Positions 56,734 through 64,000 of a stretch of 64,000 nt of DNA are shown here, one piece after another (the first letter of the stretch is position 1; every line of letters begins with the position of its first letter). This stretch comes from Serratia sp. UGAL515B_01 (GTDB taxonomy: Bacteria > Pseudomonadota > Gammaproteobacteria > Enterobacterales > Enterobacteriaceae). The stretch is taken from positions 3,469,766-3,533,765 of the forward strand of contig NZ_CP109901.1 in NCBI RefSeq assembly GCF_033095805.1. Reading direction: 5' to 3'. Made by a program: the position numbers and the translations under genes. Below the pieces are notes generated by a model. That model worked only from the letters and a program-made list of their open reading frames with translations, made no database searches and was not told where the DNA came from.

Positions 56734-57276
56734 ATGTCCAATTCAATACGTTCTTATCTTCATTATTCCCCACAACTTGGCCTTCGCGTCATGATCGACC
56801 CATCTAGTGTCGTGGTCGGCAACGTTACACTGGCTGATGATGTCAGTATCTGGCCGTTAGTTTCCATTCGCGGTGACGTCAACGCAGTTAAGATTGGCGC
56901 CCGAAGCAATATCCAGGACGGCAGCGTCCTGCATGTCACACACAAGTCGGCATATAATCCTGCTGGTTATCCCTTGCTGATTGGTGAAGATGTCACAGTC
57001 GGGCATAAAGCCATGCTACACGGTTGCATTATCGGTAATCGCGTTCTGGTTGGTATGGGTTCAATCCTGCTTGATGGTGCAATAATCGAAGATGATGTGA
57101 TGATTGGAGCGGGCAGTCTTGTCTCACCTGGCAAACGCCTGGAAAGTGGTTACTTGTATGTAGGTAGTCCAGCACGCCAAGCCCGGCGATTAACTACAGA
57201 AGAACTAGAGGGATTACGTTACTCAGCCAATAACTATGTCCGCTGGAAAGACGACTACCTTTCCGAAGATGTCTAA
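56734..57276 (+). CDS. yrdA: YrdA gamma-class carbonic anhydrase family protein
   Basis: Left-handed beta-helix hexapeptide-repeat protein of the gamma-carbonic-anhydrase-like family; in vivo role unclear. 180 residues from ATG 56734 (AGAGGTG site); the frame opens at 56620 inside the rRNA promoter region. Repeats start at GLRVMIDPSSVVVGNVTL; metal His residues lie in LHVTHKS and DVTVGHKAMLHGC. The C-terminal helix contains LRYSANNYVRWKDDYL. Divergent from the rRNA operon, as beside E. coli rrnD. Confidence 0.95.
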   Translation: MSNSIRSYLHYSPQLGLRVMIDPSSVVVGNVTLADDVSIWPLVSIRGDVNAVKIGARSNIQDGSVLHVTHKSAYNPAGYPLLIGEDVTVGHKAMLHGCIIGNRVLVGMGSILLDGAIIEDDVMIGAGSLVSPGKRLESGYLYVGSPARQARRLTTEELEGLRYSANNYVRWKDDYLSEDV

Positions 57277-57278
57277 TA

Positions 57279-57305
57279 CCCCGCTCCCGGTTGCCCAAAG
57301 CGGGG
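57279..57305. terminator. Hairpin between yrdA and aroE
   Basis: CCCCGCT / AGCGGGG, 7-bp stem with a 13-nt loop in a 35-bp gap between convergent genes. Confidence 0.5.
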
Positions 57306-57311
57306 GCATAA

Positions 57312-58130
57312 CTAAGCCGCCATTTCTTTTCGGAGTTGTTGTAAAACCGCTTCGATTTCTGGCATAACGCCGTGCCATAAAAAGAAAGCATGTGCCGCCT
57401 GACCAACAAGCATCCCCAAGCCATCAGCATAATGCTCTACCCCAAGCTGCTGTGCCCAGGCCAGGAATGGGGTGATCCCCTGCCGATAAAACATGTCATA
57501 ACAACGAGTGGTATTGTTCACAATACTGTTCGGCAACGACGGTATCTCACCGTTTATCCCTGAGGCAGTGGCATTGATCACTAAGTCAAATACAGGTTGA
57601 TCAAGTTGATCCAGAGGTAATGCGTCGACCTTTCCAAAAGTACGGAATACTTCCGTCAACTCGTTAGCCCGACTATATGTGCGGTTGGTAAGTACCATTT
57701 CACAACCAGAAGAGAGCAGCGGTAAAATAACGCCTCGTGCAGCCCCTCCCGCGCCAACCAGCAGAATGCGATCTCCAGGTTGGATAAGTTGCTGACGCTC
57801 AAGGTCTGATAACAAACCGACACCGTCGGTGTTATCCCCAAATAGCCGCCCCCCTGGTAAAACTTTAAGCGTATTCACTGCTCCTGCCATAGCCGCCCTT
57901 TGACTTAGCTCTGAAGCTGCCGCATAGGCCTGTTCTTTAAAAGGAACGGTAACATTAGCGCCTTGACCACCCGCTCCAATAAACTGCTTTAGAGCCGGCC
58001 CAAAACCATCCAGCGGAGCCAGCACACGCCCATACGGGTGCTCAATCCCAGTTTGCTCAGCAAATAGCGCATGGATACGAGGTGACTTGCTATGAGCTAT
58101 CGGATTACCGAATACTGCGAACCTTTCCAT
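57312..58130 (-). CDS. aroE: AroE shikimate dehydrogenase
   Basis: NADP-dependent reduction of 3-dehydroshikimate to shikimate in the chorismate pathway. 272 residues from the ATG at 58130, with AGG 8 bases upstream; this equals E. coli AroE, whereas ATG 58136 is too close to that site. Shikimate-binding start [11 protein letters not shown], catalytic Lys in [18 protein letters not shown] with catalytic Asp, and the NADP loop [11 protein letters not shown] plus NRTYSRA. Last gene of the dprA-smg-yrdD-tsaC-aroE series. E. coli yrdB, normally next, is absent. Confidence 0.96.
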   Translation of the reverse strand: MERFAVFGNPIAHSKSPRIHALFAEQTGIEHPYGRVLAPLDGFGPALKQFIGAGGQGANVTVPFKEQAYAAASELSQRAAMAGAVNTLKVLPGGRLFGDNTDGVGLLSDLERQQLIQPGDRILLVGAGGAARGVILPLLSSGCEMVLTNRTYSRANELTEVFRTFGKVDALPLDQLDQPVFDLVINATASGINGEIPSLPNSIVNNTTRCYDMFYRQGITPFLAWAQQLGVEHYADGLGMLVGQAAHAFFLWHGVMPEIEAVLQQLRKEMAA

Positions 58131-58144
58131 AAACATTACCTATT

Positions 58145-58714
58145 CTACCCTTGACGGATCTGCTCACCAGTCAAAGCGTCTCTTATTTCAGAAGGGTTCA
58201 ACCGCCCACCCACGTGACCTACCAGCACAGGGAAAGACTCGCCGAACTGCTGTCTCACTTCTGCAACATTGCGACACGGTTCTTCACCACTCAAGTTTGC
58301 ACTGGTTGAAACCAGTGGCTTGCCGAACTGAAGACAAAGCTGTTTTACCAGTGGATGGTCGCTAACACGTACAGCCAGAGAACTAAAACGACCGGTAAGA
58401 AAGCGTGGCGTCTCCGACTTTGCTGGCACGACCCAGGTGACTGGGCCAGGCCAACTGGCAAACATCGCGGCACGCTGTTGTTCACTCAAAACACTGTCAT
58501 CAATATAAGGTGTGAGCTGCGAGTAATCGGCAGCAATAAGGATCAAGCCTTTATCTAACGGGCGCTGCTTCAACGCCAGTAACGCAATAACGGCCTGTTG
58601 GCTATCAGGATCACATCCCAAGCCGAATACGGCTTCTGTTGGGTAGGCAATGACTTGCTGTTTTTCGAGAGCGGAAATAATAGATGCGAATACGGAAATT
58701 TGTTCTGAGCTCAT
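58145..58714 (-). CDS. tsaC: TsaC threonylcarbamoyl-AMP synthase
   Basis: Makes threonylcarbamoyl-AMP from threonine, bicarbonate and ATP for the essential t6A37 tRNA modification. 189 residues, Sua5/YrdC fold: [16 protein letters not shown] (23-38), [14 protein letters not shown] (48-61, the KxR motif), [11 protein letters not shown] and the SxN motif STSANLSG. Starts 7 bp after yrdD; no strong ribosome site, so coupling is likely. Confidence 0.96.
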   Translation of the reverse strand: MSSEQISVFASIISALEKQQVIAYPTEAVFGLGCDPDSQQAVIALLALKQRPLDKGLILIAADYSQLTPYIDDSVLSEQQRAAMFASWPGPVTWVVPAKSETPRFLTGRFSSLAVRVSDHPLVKQLCLQFGKPLVSTSANLSGEEPCRNVAEVRQQFGESFPVLVGHVGGRLNPSEIRDALTGEQIRQG

Positions 58715-58721
58715 AGAGAAA

Positions 58722-59267
58722 TTATTCTGTGATTGCGACGGGTTTTCCGCATAGTTTACTAGCGCAGCAAAGCGTTGGGCCTTTTACTGTGCGCTTCTCC
58801 ATCAATAATGGGTAGTGGCAATAAGCGCACTCACCGGCCACAGGTTTAAAATTGAGGGCAAATTGACACTCTGGGTAACGATCACAAGCGTGAAACGTTT
58901 TGCCGTAGCGAGACTTGCGCTGCAGTAATGTTCCCTGGCCGCATTGGGGACAAGCGATGCTAGTCTCATCAGGCTTATCGATCACTTCAATATGATCACA
59001 GTCAGGGTAGTGGCTACAACCGATAAACATGCCAAAACGCCCTTGACGTAATACAAGAGTCGCCAGACATTTCGGACAAGCTTGCCCTTCCAACACCTTG
59101 ACTACATGCCCATCAGCCTGTGCCTTTAGAGGCCTGATATATTGACAGTCAGGATATTCAGAACAGCCAAAGAAAGGGCCGTGGCGACCGCTACGGATCA
59201 CCAATTCGGCCCCACATTCCGGACAGGGTTCATTTTGCCTAGCAGCAAAAATCGCTGTTTTTGTCAT
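58722..59267 (-). CDS. yrdD: YrdD, topoisomerase-I-type zinc-ribbon protein
   Basis: 181 residues made of four zinc ribbons like the C-terminal part of DNA topoisomerase [84 protein letters not shown] and [19 protein letters not shown] (written here with gaps at loops). No catalytic topoisomerase domain. Probably binds single-stranded DNA or RNA; biological role unknown. Sits between smg and tsaC as in E. coli. Confidence 0.93.
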   Translation of the reverse strand: MTKTAIFAARQNEPCPECGAELVIRSGRHGPFFGCSEYPDCQYIRPLKAQADGHVVKVLEGQACPKCLATLVLRQGRFGMFIGCSHYPDCDHIEVIDKPDETSIACPQCGQGTLLQRKSRYGKTFHACDRYPECQFALNFKPVAGECAYCHYPLLMEKRTVKGPTLCCASKLCGKPVAITE

Positions 59268-59292
59268 AACGTCTTCTATGCTCGTTACCCGC

Positions 59293-59766
59293 TCAGTGCA
59301 GGTAACCTTCGTTTACTTCAAACAATAGTTCTTCCATTTGTTGATAAGCACCTTCATATCCTGGAATATTAAACAGTACCATCAACACAACCCATTTAAG
59401 GTCTTCAAGACCGAACTCCTCGTTATCCAACGCCATAACACGATCGATAACCATTTCACGGGTTTCGAGATTCAATACCTGGATTTGTTCTAAAAACAGG
59501 AGAAAGCCACGGCAATTAGCATCTAAACGTCCTCTCTCTTCTTCAGTATAAATCCGCATGGCTAGCGGGTCAGCACCCATAAAATAAGGAGCATTCTCGC
59601 CTTCCTGGAGGTCTGCAAGTTTTTCAAGCCAATTCAATGCATTAAAGATATCATCCCGATCGAATCCTGCTTCCGCAAGATCGTCAGTCAAGGTATCCTG
59701 ATCTACATGCATCTCAGACTCATTATGGATATAGGTTTCAAACAAGTACATGAGTACGTCGAACAT
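59293..59766 (-). CDS. smg: Smg family protein (DUF494)
   Basis: 157 residues, acidic, mostly helical, with conserved [13 protein letters not shown] start and the ending [21 protein letters not shown]. Function not established. Strong AGGAGG site 8 bases before ATG. Its first 29 bases overlap the end of dprA. Confidence 0.93.
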   Translation of the reverse strand: MFDVLMYLFETYIHNESEMHVDQDTLTDDLAEAGFDRDDIFNALNWLEKLADLQEGENAPYFMGADPLAMRIYTEEERGRLDANCRGFLLFLEQIQVLNLETREMVIDRVMALDNEEFGLEDLKWVVLMVLFNIPGYEGAYQQMEELLFEVNEGYLH

Positions 59767-60859
59767 GGCCTGCCCTCCTTATTCGGACATAGCCGCCGGG
59801 TACAGCTGCGATCCACCCTGCTAACTCCAGATCGAGTAACTTGATTACTACCTCTGGCACAGGTTGGCCGGCACGTTCAGCGACGACGTCAACAGGTGTC
59901 ACCTCATCTCCTACGTTAGCCAACACATCAGCAAATGGCAATTCAACTTGAGCTTCTGATGAAGAAATAGTTGTATTCTCATTCAAAGGCAACCAATTCA
60001 ATCCACTCCCTAGCTGTTCAGCAATATCTTTTGGGCTAGTCACCAGACTGGCGCCCTGCTGAATCAACCAGTGTGTTCCCTCACTCATCGGGTTACCTAA
60101 AGCCCCCGGAAGGGCGAACACTTCACGCCCCTGCTCCAAGGCATAACGAGCCGTTATCAGCGAACCACTTCGCAACGAGGCTTCTATCACCACAACGCCC
60201 AAACTTAACCCACTAATAATACGATTACGGCGTGGGAAATGATCGGCCAAAGGCAGATCGGTGGTCAAGTGTTCAGAAATTACCGCTCCTCCCTGTTCTA
60301 TGATTTGCTTTGCCAAACGACGATGCCGACGTGGATAGATATTCTCCAGGCCACTTCCCAACACAGCAATCGTGACTCCTTGGGTATCAAGTGTTGCTCG
60401 ATGACAGATACCATCGATACCGATAGCCAACCCACTGGTGATAGCAAAACCACAATTTACTAGCCCACAGGCAAAATAATTGCCCCAGTGCTCACCATAG
60501 TGACTAAATTGCCGGCTACCAACCATGGCGATTTGCGGTCGTCCCAGTGCAGCTGCATCCCCCTGAACCATCAGTAACAATGGAGCATCGCCGATATGAG
60601 CCAAAAGCTCAGGGAAGCCCGGTTCACCGTATCTCAACATCCGATTTCCCGGTTGTTCCAACCAATTGAGCGTTGCTTTGAGATAACTCGAGTGCCTCCG
60701 CATAAACTGTTCTTGTTGTTTATCATTTAAACCTAATGCTCTTAACAACGAGTAAGACGGGTTATCTTCTGCCATCAACCGATTGATGACATGGGTGGCC
60801 TGCTGCACGCTAATCCCTGTTACCGCATGCATACGCAAAGTAATTTCTTCTGGCTGCAT
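59738..60859 (-). CDS. dprA: DprA/Smf DNA-processing protein
   Basis: Loads RecA on incoming single-stranded DNA in natural transformation; in enteric bacteria its role is less clear. 373 residues: N-terminal SAM-like part (1-~80), Rossmann-fold core with [48 protein letters not shown] and [27 protein letters not shown], and a C-terminal winged-helix domain (from ~300). GAGGGAG site 7 bases from ATG. First gene of its operon; divergent from def. Confidence 0.95.
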   Translation of the reverse strand: MQPEEITLRMHAVTGISVQQATHVINRLMAEDNPSYSLLRALGLNDKQQEQFMRRHSSYLKATLNWLEQPGNRMLRYGEPGFPELLAHIGDAPLLLMVQGDAAALGRPQIAMVGSRQFSHYGEHWGNYFACGLVNCGFAITSGLAIGIDGICHRATLDTQGVTIAVLGSGLENIYPRRHRRLAKQIIEQGGAVISEHLTTDLPLADHFPRRNRIISGLSLGVVVIEASLRSGSLITARYALEQGREVFALPGALGNPMSEGTHWLIQQGASLVTSPKDIAEQLGSGLNWLPLNENTTISSSEAQVELPFADVLANVGDEVTPVDVVAERAGQPVPEVVIKLLDLELAGWIAAVPGGYVRIRRAGHVRRTHVLV

Positions 60860-60991
60860 CGTGCACTCCCTCGCTGAATATGGGGTAATACCAATTCATG
60901 TAATCGTTCAAGGATGCTGTCAATCAGGTCGGGAAATGTCTAGAATAGAAACTAAACTCTCCTTATCACTCGGATTCAGATCTAAAGATAT

Positions 60992-61501
60992 ATGTCAGTC
61001 TTGCAGGTATTACATTTCCCAGACGAGCGGTTACGCAAAATTGCGGCCCCGGTAAAAGAAGTCAATGCAGATATCCAACGCATCGTTGATGATATGTTCG
61101 AAACTATGTATGCGGAAGAAGGCATTGGCCTGGCCGCGACACAGGTAGATATTCATCAACGCATTATCGTCATTGACGTTTCAGAGAATCGAGATCAACG
61201 CTTGGTATTGATCAATCCAGAACTATTGGAAAAACACGGCGAAACCGGTATCGAAGAGGGTTGTCTTTCCGTTCCTGAGCACAGAGCGCTGGTGCCTCGC
61301 GCAGAGAAAGTGAAGATCCGCGCTCTTGACCGCGATGGCCACTCTTTTGAGCTCGAAGCAGATGGCTTGTTAGCTATCTGTATCCAGCACGAAATGGATC
61401 ATCTTGTAGGCAAACTATTTGTCGATTACCTGTCGCCACTTAAACGCCAACGCATTCGTCAGAAACTGGAAAAAATGGCCAAGCTTAATGCGCGTGCCTA
61501 A
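60992..61501 (+). CDS. def: Def peptide deformylase
   Basis: Removes the formyl group from nascent proteins. 169 residues, metal enzyme with all three family motifs: GIGLAATQ (44-51), EGCLS (89-93, Cys91 ligand) and HEMDH (133-137, two His ligands and catalytic Glu134). Followed after 17 bp by fmt, which adds the formyl group to initiator tRNA. Confidence 0.98.
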   Translation: MSVLQVLHFPDERLRKIAAPVKEVNADIQRIVDDMFETMYAEEGIGLAATQVDIHQRIIVIDVSENRDQRLVLINPELLEKHGETGIEEGCLSVPEHRALVPRAEKVKIRALDRDGHSFELEADGLLAICIQHEMDHLVGKLFVDYLSPLKRQRIRQKLEKMAKLNARA

Positions 61502-61518
61502 CAGATCGGGAAAATAAC

Positions 61519-62463
61519 GTGTCTGACCCTTTACGGATTATTTTCGCAGGTACACCAGACTTCGCCGCGCGTCACCTTGACACACTGTTGTCATCCCAGC
61601 ATCAGATTGTCGGGGTATTCACTCAGCCCGATCGTCCTGCCGGCAGAGGAAACAAACTAACGCCAAGTCCGGTAAAAGTTCTGGCTGAGCAACATCAGAT
61701 CCCTGTGTTTCAACCCAAATCTCTTCGTCCAGAAGAGAACCAGCATCTCGTTGCCGATCTTAGTGCAGACGTTATGGTTGTGGTTGCCTATGGCCTCATC
61801 TTGCCAAAAGCTGTGCTTGATATGCCACGCCTAGGTTGTATCAACGTTCATGGGTCACTGCTTCCACGCTGGCGTGGTGCGGCGCCGATCCAACGTGCGT
61901 TGTGGGCTGGTGATAACGAAACAGGGGTAACGATCATGCAGATGGATGTCGGCCTTGATACCGGTGATATGATGCTCAAGGTCAGTTGCCCAATAGAAGC
62001 CACAGACACAAGTGCCAGCCTGTATGACAAGCTAGCAAAACTGGGGCCACAAGGGCTGTTGGTAACATTACAGCAACTGGCTTCAGGCATAGCTCAGCGT
62101 GAAGTACAAGAAGAAGCACTGGTTACCTACGCTGAAAAACTGAGCAAGGAAGAAGCACGCCTTGATTGGCATCTTTCCGCTGCACAGCTGGAGCGCTGTA
62201 TTCGTGCCTTTAATCCGTGGCCAGTCAGTTATTTCACTATCGATGATCAACCAGTGAAAGTCTGGCAAGCAAACGTGCTGGCTGAGACCTCCTGTTTAGA
62301 ACCAGGAACCATTGTACAAGCCGATAAACATGGCATCCAGGTAGCTACAGCAGAAGGTGTTCTAAACCTGACGCAACTGCAGCCTGCCGGTAAAAAACCT
62401 ATGTCAGCCCAAGATTTACTGAATTCACGTCGAGAATGGTTTATTCCAGGTAACCGGATATAA
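61519..62463 (+). CDS. fmt: Fmt methionyl-tRNA formyltransferase
   Basis: Formylates Met-tRNAfMet with 10-formyl-THF. 314 residues. GTG start at 61519 ([20 protein letters not shown]), matched to E. coli; a weak GGGAAAA lies upstream. Active-site motifs: [20 protein letters not shown] with catalytic Asn and His, and DVGLDTGDM. The C-terminal tRNA-binding domain ends [15 protein letters not shown]. E. coli ends PGNRLV, so the last codons have been replaced where an ERIC element begins; the TAA stop lies inside that element. Confidence 0.97.
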   Translation: MSDPLRIIFAGTPDFAARHLDTLLSSQHQIVGVFTQPDRPAGRGNKLTPSPVKVLAEQHQIPVFQPKSLRPEENQHLVADLSADVMVVVAYGLILPKAVLDMPRLGCINVHGSLLPRWRGAAPIQRALWAGDNETGVTIMQMDVGLDTGDMMLKVSCPIEATDTSASLYDKLAKLGPQGLLVTLQQLASGIAQREVQEEALVTYAEKLSKEEARLDWHLSAAQLERCIRAFNPWPVSYFTIDDQPVKVWQANVLAETSCLEPGTIVQADKHGIQVATAEGVLNLTQLQPAGKKPMSAQDLLNSRREWFIPGNRI

Positions 62464-62586
62464 CCTAAATAACTCGAGTTGCAGGAAGGCGGAAACACAT
62501 TGAATCCCCGGGAACTTAAGGCGGTAAATGACTGGGGTGAACAAACAACGTCAACGTACATGCAACTTGAAGTATGACGGTTATAT
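62458..62586. repeat. ERIC element between fmt and rsmB
   Basis: 129 bp with ends ATATAACC / GGTTATAT, outer arms ACTCGAGTTGCAGGAAGGCG (62472-62491) and ATGCAACTTGAAGTATGACG (62560-62579), and the typical ERIC core (TTGAATCCCCGGGAACTTAA then GTAAATGACTGGGGTGAACA). Full-length in layout against the ~127-bp family. It overlaps the fmt stop and contains an ATG (62574) in frame with rsmB. Confidence 0.9.
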
Positions 62587-62599
62587 CAATCACTCCCAT

Positions 62600-62622
62600 T
62601 GCCTGGGCTTTTTTACCAGGCA
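62600..62622 (+). terminator. Terminator-like hairpin between fmt and rsmB
   Basis: TGCCTGG / CCAGGCA, a 7-bp stem with a T-rich 9-nt loop, followed by TTTTATTT. It lies inside the def-fmt-rsmB series, so it may attenuate rsmB or mark a separate transcript. Confidence 0.45.
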
Positions 62623-62660
62623 TTTTATTTCCTAATGCCGATCGTTATCAGCTTCAGCCT

Positions 62661-63950
62661 ATGAAAAACAATTATAATCTTCGCAGCCACGCAGCCAAAG
62701 CTATCGGCCAAGTACTGGATCAAGGGCAGTCACTCAACACAATTCTGCCAACATTACAGAAGAACATTTCTGATAAAGACCGAGCCTTATTGCAGGAGCT
62801 CTGTTTCGGTACACTGCGCGTATTGCCACAACTTGAGTGGTGCATTCAGCAACTGATGGCGAAGCCAATGACGGGTAAACAGCGCACGCTGCATTACTTG
62901 CTGATGGTTGGTTTATATCAGTTGTTGTACACCCGCATTCCAGCTCACGCCGTATTGGCAGAAACAGTGGAAGGCGCTGTTGCCTTAAAACGCCCGCAGC
63001 TGAAAGGCCTGATTAATGGCGTCCTTCGGCAGTTCCAGCGCCAACAGGAAGAACTATTGGCACGTGCAGCCAATAATCAAAGCCGTTATCTGCATCCGAG
63101 TTGGTTGCTGGAACGTATTAAACAAGCCTATCCGGCACATTGGGAGCAAGTCATTGATGCCAATAATCAAAAACCTCCAATGTGGCTTCGTGTCAATCGG
63201 TTACACCATACGCGAGAAAATTACTTAAAACTCATGCAGCAGGCCGGCATTTCGGCTGAGCCCCATAAGCAATATCGCGATGCGGTACGACTGCTGACTC
63301 CTTGCTCAGTGACAGATTTACCGGGATTTGCAGACGGCTGGGTCACTGTACAAGACGCTTCAGCCCAAGGATGTGTCGAACTGCTGGATCCGCAAGATAG
63401 TGAGCAGATCCTCGATCTTTGTGCCGCACCCGGTGGTAAAACCACCCATATTTTGGAAGCAGCCCCAAAAGCGAATGTGATGGCTGTAGATATAGATGAA
63501 CAGCGATTGACACGAGTAAAGGAAAATTTGCAACGTCTGCGCCTGCAGGCTGTCGTTAGGCAAGGTGATGGTAGGACACCGCAACAATGGTGTGGTGACA
63601 AACAGTTTGACCGTATACTTTTGGATGCACCTTGTTCCGCTACTGGTGTGATCCGCCGACATCCAGATATCAAATGGTTGCGCCGTGATAGTGATATTGC
63701 AGAGTTAGCCAGTTTACAAAGTGAAATACTGGAAGCCATCTGGCCACATCTGAAACCTGGTGGGGTGTTGCTTTATGCAACTTGCTCTATTCTGCCGCAA
63801 GAGAATAGTGAGCAAATAGCTTCGTTTCTAGAAAGCCATAGCGATGCGAAACTAGTTGAAACTGGCAACGAACAAACGCCGGGTAAACAGAATCTTCCTC
63901 ATCCTGAAGACGGTGATGGTTTCTTTTACGCTAAGCTGATTAAAATATAA
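62661..63950 (+). CDS. rsmB: RsmB 16S rRNA m5C967 methyltransferase
   Basis: SAM-dependent enzyme that makes m5C967 in 16S rRNA. 429 residues from ATG 62661 ([21 protein letters not shown]), equal in length to E. coli RsmB. An upstream in-frame ATG at 62574 lies in the ERIC element and would add 29 residues without family support. N-terminal NusB-like RNA-binding domain (to ~140), then Rossmann domain with SAM motif [16 protein letters not shown], and the two catalytic-loop Cys in [11 protein letters not shown] and [13 protein letters not shown]. Last gene before the window edge. Confidence 0.97.
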   Translation: MKNNYNLRSHAAKAIGQVLDQGQSLNTILPTLQKNISDKDRALLQELCFGTLRVLPQLEWCIQQLMAKPMTGKQRTLHYLLMVGLYQLLYTRIPAHAVLAETVEGAVALKRPQLKGLINGVLRQFQRQQEELLARAANNQSRYLHPSWLLERIKQAYPAHWEQVIDANNQKPPMWLRVNRLHHTRENYLKLMQQAGISAEPHKQYRDAVRLLTPCSVTDLPGFADGWVTVQDASAQGCVELLDPQDSEQILDLCAAPGGKTTHILEAAPKANVMAVDIDEQRLTRVKENLQRLRLQAVVRQGDGRTPQQWCGDKQFDRILLDAPCSATGVIRRHPDIKWLRRDSDIAELASLQSEILEAIWPHLKPGGVLLYATCSILPQENSEQIASFLESHSDAKLVETGNEQTPGKQNLPHPEDGDGFFYAKLIKI

Positions 63951-64000
63951 CTGTTAAAGGGTGTTGTTAACACTCTCAACGTTCGGTCATGACCGTTGTA

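Noticed and set aside
62574..62660. Longer rsmB start at ATG 62574
   Set aside because: The extra 29 residues come from the ERIC element and spacer; ATG 62661 matches the E. coli N-terminus and length.

Overview
This window is chromosomal core DNA from a member of the Enterobacterales. Protein similarity recalled from Escherichia coli, ERIC-type repeats and moderate GC point to Yersiniaceae (Serratia or a near relative); genus is inference. The left edge cuts uvrA, which lacks its first ~200 codons. The right edge lies just after rsmB.

Layout. 1-18.3 kb: uvrA, yjbR, tyrB, a periplasmic PheC-type cyclohexadienyl dehydratase, alr, dnaB, qorA, pspG, dusA, zur, dinF/lexA (two SOS boxes), dgkA, plsB, ubiC-ubiA. 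18.3-26.9 kb: divergent maltose regulon, with malE-malF-malG to the right and a truncated GH13-like gene plus malK-lamB-malM to the left, sharing a MalT/CRP region. 27.8-34.4 kb: a five-gene chaperone-usher fimbrial cluster (major subunit, chaperone, usher, tip adhesin, second chaperone), the only clear accessory segment. 34.7-50.5 kb: pgi, lysine riboswitch and lysC, a BASS-family transporter (panS), metH, iclR, glyoxylate operon aceBAK, metA with met boxes. 50.7-56.6 kb: a complete rRNA operon on the minus strand, 16S-Ile-Ala-23S-5S-Thr-5S, with terminator, boxA sites and tandem promoters. 56.7-64 kb: yrdA and, on opposing strands, dprA-smg-yrdD-tsaC-aroE and def-fmt-rsmB.

Functional themes. 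TyrB and the adjacent PheC-like enzyme both serve aromatic amino acid formation. The mal block takes up maltodextrins. LysC, MetH and MetA belong to the aspartate/methionine pathways, each with recognisable control sites or motifs. IclR and AceBAK form the acetate switch. The last block handles translation start and completion (Def, Fmt, RsmB, TsaC) together with DprA and AroE.

The most unusual points are: a GH13-like gene that has lost most of the catalytic barrel yet stays open and overlaps malK; PheC beside tyrB; an rRNA operon of E. coli rrnD type whose downstream flank is that of E. coli rrnE; an ERIC element that supplies the fmt stop codon; and a fimbrial cluster with two chaperones and a ~0.6 kb gap before the usher. 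I found no CRISPR array, prophage, intact insertion sequence or clear new defence system.
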